DNA from: Antedon mediterranea
Taxonomy: Eukaryota; Echinodermata; Crinoidea; Comatulida; Antedonidae
Reading direction: 5' to 3'
NCBI RefSeq assembly: GCF_964355755.1
Contig: NC_092673.1
Span: 19,845,001 to 19,909,000, forward strand
DNA: 64,000 bases
Both the position numbers and the translations under genes were made by a program. The notes below the pieces were generated by a model that searched no databases, had not been told where the DNA came from, and was given only the letters and a program-made list of their open reading frames with translations. Positions 54,491 to 64,000 of this stretch are shown piece by piece (within the stretch, counting starts at the first letter, position 1; each line of letters opens with the position of its first letter).

Positions 54491-55637
54491 TTTTTCTTTT
54501 TTCTTCTTTCTTTCCCAGAATTTTGTTGCGCGTGTATCTCAAAATCTTCTTAACATAACATTGTATAACTTTATCAGAAGATTGACCTCTATCTGAAGAT
54601 GTCGTAATAAGGTTTTCGGTCCAGTCCGAGTTGCGCAGCGTAAGTTACGCGCGATTTTATGAATTTCAATGATTGATCATATATTGAAAACCAAAAGTCA
54701 TTTTTTATTGAAACTTGGTGAAAGTTTAAGTCTTATCAAGCGCAAACTTTCTATGGATTAAAAATGGCATGTTTTACATAAAGTTACGCGCGCACGCGCG
54801 TTCAAAATTTCAAAATGCGCAAAATTCATTTCTAATCAACTTTCTACGCGTTTTATGTCATTTTGAGCATTCCAAAAATTCCCACGCGTGCGCAATTTTT
54901 TTACGCGCGCGTGCGCACTTAGCGCAAAAACATCTTTTTTTTGCTTGATTTTTGTTTTTTTCAGCCTTTTCTAGTAAATTTACCAATTTTCAATCAATTT
55001 CGACTTAAAATCACGTCATACGAGCACGTAGAATTGAAAAATTTGCGCGCGTTTTTGATGAAAAAGTTCAAAAATTCGTCAAAATTATGCCTTTTTTAAA
55101 ACAGTCATAGATTCTAAACTCCGTGGTGAACTTTTTTAAAATTTCAGATTCTGGAAGTAGATGAGTTGTAGATAACAAATCATGTATCGATATGGCTAAC
55201 CGGACATTGTGACGTCATCGTATGGCCACTCAAATATAAAATATAGGATTTTTGTCTCTTTCGCATAGCTCATCACATTTAATAGAGCGCATCTCCACTT
55301 ATCCGTATTCCATTTCCCACCATTTTGTTATATTCTCTAGGCCAATCAATTATCTTTCGCATAATCTACCATTTTTTAAATTGTGATGACGTCATCATGT
55401 CCAAAAGCGTCAATAACTTTGGTCCCTTATTTTCACCTATTCTGCACTGTATGTAATACGTATACAGAATATAGTGTATACCGTATATACTTTGACGTGA
55501 CGCAAAATTGAGAGCGCACTAACATTATTTCAATGGCGTAATCGTATTTCTGCGCGCAATATTCTAACGTATGACGTGCGCGTGGCGTTTGCGCTGCGGA
55601 TAACCTAACTCGTCCGTAGTGACGAGTTCAAATCTAG
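54491..55637 (+). mobile_element. Helentron-like non-autonomous unit C1
   Basis: The 1147-bp unit starts with a T run after the preceding CTAG and ends with hairpin ACTCGTC-CGTAGT-GACGAGT, then CTAG at 55634-55637. It is non-coding and contains the family blocks, including TGATGACGTCATCATG and CGCGCGTGCGCAC. Confidence 0.75.
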
Positions 55638-56891
55638 TTGGTTATCCGCACTTGGCGGATAACCCCTTGTTATTGTCACGATCTTTTTGGTTATCCGCAC
55701 TTGGCGGATAACCCCTTGTTATTGTCACGATCTTTTTTTTTTTTTTTTTTTTTCTATCTTATTCTTCTTTCTTTCCCAGAATTTTGTTGCGCGCATATCT
55801 CTAAATATTCTCAACATGACATTTTGTAACTTTATCAGAAGATTGATCTCTATCTGAATATGTCGTAATAAGGTTTTCGGTACCGTCCGAGTTGCGCAGC
55901 GTAAGTTACGCGCGATTTTATGAATTTCGCGTATTTAATTTAGATCGAAAACTATTAAACCATTTAAATTGAAACTTGGCAAAAGTTTAATTTATATCAT
56001 GCGCTAACTTTCTATGGAGAGAAAATGGCAAGTTTTACAAAAAGTTACGCGCGCACGCGCGTTTAAAATTTCAAAAAGCGAAAAATCAATTTCTAATCAA
56101 CTTTCTATGCGTTTCATGTCATTTTGAGCATATCAAAAATTCCCACGCGTGCGCACTTTTCTTACGCGCGCGTGCGCACGTAGCGCAAAAACATCAATTT
56201 TTTCCTTGATTTTTGTTTTTCCAGCCTTTTCTAGTAAATTTACCAATTTTCAATCAATTTCGACTTAAAATCACGTCATACGAACACGTAGAATTGAACA
56301 ATTTGCGCGCGTTTTTGATGAAAAAGTTCAAAAATTTGTGAAAATTATGCCTTTTTTTAAAAAGTCATAGATTCTAAACTATGAGGTGAACTTTTTTTAA
56401 ATTACACATTCTGGAATTAGATGAGTTGTAGATATCGAATCATGCATCAATATAGCTAACCGGACATTGTGACGTCATCGTATGACCACTCAAATAAAAA
56501 ATATAGGATTTTTTTCTCTTTCGTCATAGCTCATCACATTTAATAGAGCGCATCTCCACTTATCCGTATTCCATTGCCCTCCATTTCTTTATATTGTCTA
56601 GGTCAATCAATTATCTTGCGCATGATTCTCCATTTTAAAAATTGTTATGACGTCATCATGTGCGAAAGCGTCAATAACTTTGGTCACTTATTTTCACCTA
56701 TTCTGAACTGTATGTAGTACGTATATAGTGTATACTGTATACACTTTGACGTGACACAAAATAGAGAGCGCACTAACATTTTTTCAATGGCATAATTGTT
56801 TTTCTGCGCGCAATATTCTAACGTATGACGTGCACGTGGCGTTTGCGCTGCGGATAACCTAACTCGTCCGTAGTGACGAGTTCAAATCTAG
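55638..56891 (+). mobile_element. Helentron-like non-autonomous unit C2
   Basis: After TT (55638-55639) two tip hairpins GGTTATCCGC-ACTT-GGCGGATAACC (55640 and about 55689) precede the body. It ends with the ACTCGTC hairpin and CTAG at 56888-56891. Confidence 0.75.
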
Positions 56892-58048
56892 TTTTTTTTT
56901 CTATGTTCTTCTTTCTTTCCCAGAATTTTGTTGCGCGTGTATCTCAAAATCTTCTTAACATAACATTGTATAACTTTATCAGAAGATTGACCTCTATCTG
57001 AAGATGTCGTAATAAGGTTTTGGGTCCAGTCCGAGTTGCGCAGCGTAAGTTACGCGCGATTTTATGAATTTAAATGATTGATCATAGATTAAAAACTAAA
57101 AGTCATTTTGTATTGAAACTTAGTGAAAATTTAAGTCATAACATGCTCAAACTTTCTATGGATTAAAAATGGCATGTTTAAAAGAAAGTTACGCGCGCAC
57201 ACGCGTTTAAAATTTCAAAATGCGTAAAATCAATTTCTAATCAACTTTCTACGCGTTTCAGGTCATTTTGAGCATTTCAAAAATTCCCACACGTGCGCAA
57301 TTTTTTTACGCGCGCGTGCGCACTTAGCGCAAAAACATTTTTTTTTTGCTTGATTTTTGTTTTTTCAGCCTTTTCTAGTAATTTTACCAATTTTTAATCA
57401 ATTTCGACATAAAATCACGTCATACGAGCACGTAGAATTGAACAATTTGTGCGCGTTTTTGATGAAAAAGTTCAAAAATTCGTGAAAATTATGCCTTTTT
57501 TTAAAAAGTCATAGATTCTAAACTCCGTGGTGAACATTTTTAAAATTTCAGATTCTGGAAGTAAATGAGTTGTAGATATCAAATCATGTATCGATATGGC
57601 TAACCGGACATTGTGACGTCATCGTATGGCCACTCGAATATAAAAAATAGGATTTTTGTCTCTTTCGCATAACTCATCACATTTAATAGAGCGCATCTCC
57701 ACTTATCCGTATTCCATATCCCCCCATTTTGTTATATTGTCTAGGCCAATCAATTATCTTTCGCATAATCTACCATTTTTTAAATTGTGATGACGTCATC
57801 ATGTCCAAAAGCGTCAATAACTTGGGTCCCTTATTTTCACCTATTCTGCTCTGTATGTACAGTAGTACGTATACAGTATATAGTGTATACCGTATATACT
57901 CAGACGTGACACAAAATAGAGAGCGCACTAACATTTTTTTTCAATGGCATAATCGTTTTTCTGTGCGCAATATTCTAACGTATGACGTGCACGTGGCTTT
58001 TGCGCTGCGGATAACCTAACTCGTCCGTAGTGACGAGTTCAAATCTAG
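56892..58048 (+). mobile_element. Helentron-like non-autonomous unit C3
   Basis: The 1157-bp unit lacks a GGTTATCC tip, starts with a T run like C1 and is its closest relative. It ends with the hairpin and CTAG at 58045-58048. Confidence 0.75.
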
Positions 58049-59270
58049 TTGGTTATCCGCACTTGGCGGATAACCCCTTGTTATTGTCAGGATCTTTTTT
58101 TTTTTTTTTTTTTTTGGTTATCCGCTCTTGGCGGATAACCTCTTGTTATTGTCAGGATCTTTTTTTTTTTTTTCTATGTTATTCTTCTTTCTTTCCCAAA
58201 ATTTTGTGTCACGTGTATCTCAAATTCTGATCAACATTACATCGTATAACTTTGTCAGAAGATTTACCTCTATCTCTAGAAGTGCAGGACAGCTCGTTTT
58301 TTTACTTTAGAGTCGCGCAGCGTAAGCTACGCGCGATTTTATGAATTTCGCGTATTTAAAATAGACTAAAAAGCAAAGGTCTTTTTGTAATGACACTTGG
58401 TGAACATTTAAGTCATATCAAGGGCAAACTTTCTATGGATTAAAAATGGCATGTTTGACATAAAGTTACGTGCGCACGCGCGTTTAAAATTTCAAATTGC
58501 GAAAAATTCATTTCTAATCAACTTTCTACGCGTTTCAGGTCATTTTGAGCATTTCAAAAATTCCCATGCGTGCGCACTTTTTTTACGCGCGCGTGCGCAC
58601 GAGGTGCAAAAACATCTTTTTTTTGCTTGATTTTTGTTTTTTCAGCCTTTTATAGTAAATTTACCAATTTTCAATCAATTTCGACTTAAAATCACGTCAT
58701 ACGAGCACGTAGAATTGAACGATTTGCGCGCGTTTTTGAAGAAAAGGTTAAAAAATTTGTCAAAATTATGTCTTTTTTAAAACAGTCATAGATTGTAAAC
58801 TACGAGGTGAACTTTTTTAAAATTACACATTCTGGAAGTTGATGAGTTGTAGATATCGAATCATGCATCGATATGGCTAACCGGACATTGTGACGTCATC
58901 GTTTGGCCACTCGAATATTAAATATAGGATTTTTGTCTCTTTCGTCTTAGCTCGTCACATTTAATAGAGCGCATCTCCACTTATCCGTATTCCATTTCCC
59001 TCCATTGGTTTATATTGTCTAGTTCAATCAATTATCTTTCGCATGATTTACCATTTTTAAAATTGTTATGACGTCATCATGTTCAAAAGCGTCAATAACT
59101 TTGGTCACTTCTTTTCACCTATTCTGGACTGTATGTAGTACGTATACAGTAGTGTATACCGTATATACTCAGACGTGACACAAAATAGAGGGCGCACTAA
59201 CATTTTTTCAATGGCATAATCATTATACTGTGCGCAATATTCTAACGTATGACGTGCACGTGGCGTTTGC
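58049..59270 (+). mobile_element. Unit body C4, joined to the second giant element
   Basis: TT (58049-58050) is followed by two tip hairpins (58051 and about 58117) and a complete body up to GCGTTTGCC at about 59270. There, instead of the hairpin and CTAG, sequence changes to the 3' flank type also seen at 33300-34440. This tip is therefore a candidate left end for the second giant element. Confidence 0.65.
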
Positions 59271-59466
59271 CATGATACTCGTGATTAAAAAGTTTCTGGA
59301 AGCTGTTGAATTGTAGATACGAATTCATGTAAAAAATTATGCGCATCGCATGTTGTGTGACGTGATATGGCCAGTTGAATTATAAAAGTCGTATTTTCAT
59401 ATTTTGCGTCATAGTTCATGACATTTAAAGAGCGCGCATCCATACTTTACGTATCCAAATTTCTTC

Positions 59467-60016
59467 AACACGTTGATATGTTGTTGCTCAAATAATTCCT
59501 TTCCAAAATTACTATCTACGCGTTTCATTATGATGACGTCATCATGTCAAAAATTGAAATAAATGGCGGTTTCCGTTATTTTCACCTAGTCTGCCCTGTA
59601 TGTAGTATGTATACAATATAGTGTATATACTTAGACACAAAAAAGAAAAAAGATTGTTCGCAGCGTATCTCTAATTCTGGTCAACATAAGATTGTATAAC
59701 TTTGTTATAAGATTGATCAGTAGCTATAGATATGTGCAAAAAACACGTTGATATGTTGTTGCTCAAATAATTCCTTTCCAAAATTACTATCTACGCGTTT
59801 CATTATGATGACGTCATCATGTCAAAAATTGAAATAAATGGCGGTTTCCGTTATTTTCACCTAGTCTGCCCTGTATGTAGTATGTATACAATATAGTGTA
59901 TATACTTAGACACAAAAAAGAAAAAAGATTGTTCGCAGCGTATCTCTAATTCTGGTCAACATAAGATTGTATAACTTTGTTATAAGATTGATCAGTAGCT
60001 ATAGATATGTGCAAAA
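59467..60016. repeat. Exact tandem duplication, 275-bp period
   Basis: ACACGTTGATATGTTGTTGC through CTATAGATATGTGCAAAAAA appears twice without visible differences, so the duplication is very recent. Confidence 0.9.
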
Positions 60017-61626
60017 AACTTCGTTATATGGCGTTAGAGTTGCGCAGTGCAAGTTACGCGCGATTTAATGAAATGTTATGGTTGCTCATAAATTCTGAAA
60101 AAAAAAAGGTATTTTATCAATGAAAATTTATGAAAGTGTATTTCATAATATGGAGCAACTTTTGACATTATAAAAATGACGTGCTACGCAAAAACAATAC
60201 GCGATTACGCGTATTTGAAATTTCAAAATTCGCAACATTCTTTTCTAATCAATTTCACGTACATTTGAGGTCATTTTGAGCATTTCAAAATTGTCTAATT
60301 ACGTCTTTCGCACACACTATTGTGAAATAAACGTCTTTATAAATTAAATTTGGTATGTTCTCGTTGAGATGAATTACTTTTCGAAAATGGACATACCTCT
60401 ATTTTTCATTTTTTGATGACATAAAACAATGTTGTTCCCGTCATTTCAGCTCTGCTATACACCATAATATACTACAGTACAACCAGTTAAAGAATTATGT
60501 GTGAATAATAATAATAATTTCTTGTCTCCTCTACTCCGTGTTTTGATTTAATGGAATCTCAGTTACAGTGAAACTTGCTCCAATAGATATAATAGTTCTG
60601 ATAAAACTAATATTATCAGACCATAACTGTTAAAAATAATCTTTTATTTCAAACAAATTGAAGAAAACCCATAAATAAGTATAACATGTATGTATTTATA
60701 AAAGCTTTCATTGGTTATTGTAAATTGTACAAAATTGTCAACATATAGTAGGCTGTTCATGAACATTTTGGTGATCATTAATATTACTTACTGTAGTACA
60801 TTATATACATGTTAATTTGCTAAATGTGGATTCATTAAACGCATATTTATTGATCTATTTATAGAAGATTTTTATTTTGAAACTATCATCAACATAATTA
60901 ATAATTTAATCATTTGACACGTTTAGACAATTGCTATAAAAGAGCGAATGACTGCAGTAACTGACTGCCTAAAAATCCGGATCCCATTATGATTGAAGAG
61001 ATGAAACCATTCCATTGAGCACCTAAAAACAAAAACAAAATAAATTGAATATTCTTGCAAATTAGTAAATTACTATATTATTAATTTCATGTGGACCGGG
61101 ATAGATAGAAAAATAATATAAAAAAACAAAAAATTATGGAACTGAAATTAGGTATAGACCTAATGAAGTATTGGTAATCGTACAAAACAAAACGTATTTT
61201 CTTCTTCTATAAAATGTAACTTTATCATGTGCAACATTGCATATTCAAATTCAGAACAATATTTATAATAATATAACTCACATAAAAACAAGATTAAAAT
61301 ATGTTTACTCACCAGATATTGTTTCTCCTTTACAGGAGAATGACATGGGTTGAAGTTACAGATTATTCGCTGCCCCTTGTGCATAGAGAGTCTTGATTTG
61401 TATCCAGTTGTATTTTCAATTTGTAAAATGTTTTTATAGTATTCTGTTGGATAAATTGTTATTATTATTTACTAATATATTTTGATAGCCCTAATAGTAT
61501 TTCATTTTGTTTTTTCTCTGTTTGCCATTTCATAAATGCAATAAACAAGTCGAAATAATAATACTATGCAAGTTCAATTTCCATTTACATAAACATAATT
61601 AAAATAATTAAAAACCATTGATGCAA
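60017..61626 (-). other. 3' flank of the second giant gene copy
   Basis: No ORF. From about 60330 it matches 34300-35872 left of copy 1 with small indels. It has a single version of the segment duplicated at 35049-35745. Confidence 0.65.
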
Positions 61627-64000
61627 TTAAAATTTAATTTGAATGGCTTCATGATAGCTGTAATAAACTGGAATTACTTCAGCCTGTACTGAATCAAGAC
61701 CTTTGCTATAGACATGATCAATCAATGTATTGTTTTCAGTTGTAGAACATGTAACATGTTGTTTGTACTCATTCTCTGCCATTAAATTATTCACTCTGGA
61801 AGATTGTTTGAAAAGATTTTCATTAAAATCACCCATTACAATACATTTTGTACTCATTTTATGTAACTCTTCCAAATGTTTTCTCAAATTTTGACAGAAT
61901 TGATTAATATCATAACTTGGGGGTCGATAAATTACTGACACGGCAATAGAAATCGGACTTGTTATTAAAAATGAAACTGTTTCTATATCATTATTACATA
62001 TGTTTAATCTGCTTGAAGACGTGTTCTTGACATACACTGCAACGCCACCATGAGCCTGATGTTTTATTTTGGAACTGAGATCATTTGTATTAGAATACGA
62101 ATCATACCTTGCTTGGTGATAACATTTATACGGCTCAATGTGTACGTCAAAAACATCATCATCCTTGTTCAACCATGTTTCAGTTAGACATAGTATATTA
62201 GACTTCATAAACAAATCATTACACTGAAGATCAACAAAATGTTGTTTAAGCCCTTGAATGTTATGTAACATTATTGAAAATCTAGAATCCGAATCATGAC
62301 CTTGTTTATCACATTGTACGTATGAATCCATATTATTTAAGCACTTCTTTATGTTTGGATCACAATAAATCAGACTAGGTTTAAAATTTTCAATAGTAAG
62401 TCCAGATATTGAAGTAACACGACTGAGGCCTACATATGCTTGTCCATGCGTAAAAGTATCTTTAAGGCAAACCACTGCTTTATCCATTGTCATTCCTTGC
62501 ACTTTATGAACTGTGCATGCATATGCTAATTTGAGAGGAAATTGTTTTCGACTGTATTTTGCCCCCATAGATTCTTTAAACATTTCAATTGCCTGAATAC
62601 CAATGTCATTATTATCAAACTTTACTTTAATAGATACTGGTTTGGCGTTATTATTGGGTTTGACTATTTCATAAACATGTCCCATACATCCATTCGTTAA
62701 GCCTTTTTTAACATCTACATTTTTAATCAACATCACTCTGGCATTAAGTGCAATCCACAAATAATTTAGTAAACTAGTTTGACGTGAATTCCGAGGTTTG
62801 TCACAATTTTTGGTCTGTTTCTTGGCGTTTACTACACTATCTTCTGCTTCAATGCACACAATGTCTGTACAGGTTTTGTGCAACATTTTTTTATTCCATT
62901 CATCAACTTGTTTGTTGCGTGGGTAAATGTGAACAGCATCTTCACATTCTTCACCTGTTTCACGTGATTTTAGAACTAATAAATCGTTATCAGACAAACA
63001 ATCATGTTTTTCTTTTGTACGCAATTTGTTTAACAATAAAGCAAATTCTTTATCTTCTTTTTGCCTCATGATATGATCTAACTGTACTTGCTTAAAGTTA
63101 TCTATCCACAGTGAGCTTTCCAATGTGTCTTTGTATAACGAACTGCCCATAACCGGGGGTAACTGATAAAAATCACCAACAGCAATTACTGAAATGTTAC
63201 CAAATGGACTATCGTTGCGTACTTGTTTTATTTGCCTTAATCGTCCGTGGATATACCAAAGTAACCTTTGATTTACCATTGATATTTCATCTATAATAAC
63301 AATTTGCAACTGGCCCAATTTATTACGAAGTGCACTTATTTTTTCTTCTCCAAGTGGTTGATACGGAAGTGAAATGTTAATCGGGATAGACAAAGCGCTA
63401 TGAATTGTTTGGCCTTTAATATTATATGCTGCGATTCCTGTAGGAGCTAATTTCAATATTGACAAATCATCGGGATTTTCCATAATTTTTCCAAGAATAC
63501 GTGTCGCTTCATTATAAATACAGTTTACCAAATGACTTTTTCCTGTACCAGCGCCACCAGTTATGAAAGTGTAAAATGCTTCAGTTTTTTTACCATTAGC
63601 TTTGTCTAAACACCATTGTCTTGTCTTATAAAATATATGTTGTTGTTTTTCATTTAAAGATCGAATCATTTTGTTCAATTCTGGTCTTGGAATATTAGAT
63701 GAATTAGACTCTACTTTAGATGTAGGATTTTTTTGAATTCCAAAATCTGGAATGAAAAATTCATCTTCTTCATCATCAACCTCTACATTTGGCTTTGGAT
63801 TGTCTAACCTTTCTTTTTCACTTTCTGGACATAATAAACTCCATGCATCTTCCTGTGGTCCAAATTTTGATAAACATTCCTGTGCTTCTTCAACATCTTC
63901 AGCACTTTTTTCATATTGTTCCATGTTTCCATGAACTATTGACTTTACCGTTTGTAATTGACAGCCACATAATTTCACACATCCTTTTTCATGAAATTGT
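61627..64000 (-). CDS. Second giant Helentron replicase copy, C-terminal part
   Basis: An open frame runs from the window edge to TAA at 61627 and encodes the last 790 or so residues: helicase (GGAGTGKSHLV, IVIIDEISMVN, HKVQGMTMDKAVV, AYVGLSRV) and AP-type endonuclease (ILCLTETWL, VMGDFNENL, LIDHVYSK). It aligns end to end with the C-terminus of the gene at 35873-45163 with only scattered substitutions (for example GAKYSRK for GKKYSRK) and no frameshift. The SYHE variant of the last endonuclease motif is shared. The N-terminal domains lie outside the window. Confidence 0.92.
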   Translation of the reverse strand, partial: QFHEKGCVKLCGCQLQTVKSIVHGNMEQYEKSAEDVEEAQECLSKFGPQEDAWSLLCPESEKERLDNPKPNVEVDDEEDEFFIPDFGIQKNPTSKVESNSSNIPRPELNKMIRSLNEKQQHIFYKTRQWCLDKANGKKTEAFYTFITGGAGTGKSHLVNCIYNEATRILGKIMENPDDLSILKLAPTGIAAYNIKGQTIHSALSIPINISLPYQPLGEEKISALRNKLGQLQIVIIDEISMVNQRLLWYIHGRLRQIKQVRNDSPFGNISVIAVGDFYQLPPVMGSSLYKDTLESSLWIDNFKQVQLDHIMRQKEDKEFALLLNKLRTKEKHDCLSDNDLLVLKSRETGEECEDAVHIYPRNKQVDEWNKKMLHKTCTDIVCIEAEDSVVNAKKQTKNCDKPRNSRQTSLLNYLWIALNARVMLIKNVDVKKGLTNGCMGHVYEIVKPNNNAKPVSIKVKFDNNDIGIQAIEMFKESMGAKYSRKQFPLKLAYACTVHKVQGMTMDKAVVCLKDTFTHGQAYVGLSRVTSISGLTIENFKPSLIYCDPNIKKCLNNMDSYVQCDKQGHDSDSRFSIMLHNIQGLKQHFVDLQCNDLFMKSNILCLTETWLNKDDDVFDVHIEPYKCYHQARYDSYSNTNDLSSKIKHQAHGGVAVYVKNTSSSRLNICNNDIETVSFLITSPISIAVSVIYRPPSYDINQFCQNLRKHLEELHKMSTKCIVMGDFNENLFKQSSRVNNLMAENEYKQHVTCSTTENNTLIDHVYSKGLDSVQAEVIPVYYSYHEAIQIKF

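Overview
This is an AT-rich animal (metazoan) genomic window dominated by mobile DNA. Spliced exons with canonical GT/AG borders, extracellular PAN, EGF, EAR/EPTP and MAM modules, a BEL/Pao retroelement, a CR1/Jockey-type LINE and a giant Helitron-family element all point to an invertebrate. The frequent TAGGCCTA palindrome and the repeat content would suit a marine deuterostome such as an echinoderm, but that placement is a guess. No bacterial, plasmid or phage gene was seen.

Layout. 1-734: nothing recognised. 739-3553: DNA transposon with degenerate terminal inverted repeats between TTAA sites. 3937-11545 (minus): a multi-exon secreted-protein gene (signal peptide, PAN/Apple, EGF, EAR, MAM, EAR) carrying several disabling lesions, including a DNA transposon (6463-7422) in a MAM exon. 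13064-16479: BEL/Pao LTR element with intact 188-bp LTRs and a 5-bp target duplication, but most of pol missing. About 17190-18710: 36-bp minisatellite. 18957-22771: two head-to-tail Helentron-like non-autonomous units (minus), then an 18-bp minisatellite to about 23307. 23524-30620 (minus): a second, paralogous EAR gene, with one EAR exon split by a 4.46-kb LINE (24319-28782) flanked by TGTAG.

31063 to the end is a Helitron-family province. Stacked hairpin tips (31063-31560) lead into diverged unit bodies (to about 34440). Then comes one uninterrupted 3096-codon gene (35873-45163, minus) for a PHD, herpesvirus-tegument-like protease, OTU, Rep, PIF1-helicase and AP-endonuclease protein. Upstream of it are 91-bp repeats and a 5.7-kb higher-order satellite, then a nested inverted-repeat transposon (52969-54022). 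A hairpin followed by CTAG ends at 54490. From 54491, about 1.15-kb units are joined head to tail at CTAG|TT and run into the 3' half of a second, nearly identical copy of the giant gene (61627 to the window end). I read this as two large Helentron-type elements in tandem, with short derivatives made from their ends between them.

The two EAR genes share exon phases, sequence and the same terminal exon, so they are local duplicates. Their MAM, EAR and EGF modules mostly sit between phase-1 introns. Both copies appear to be decaying, and insertions of at least five mobile-element classes explain most of the damage and most of the window length.
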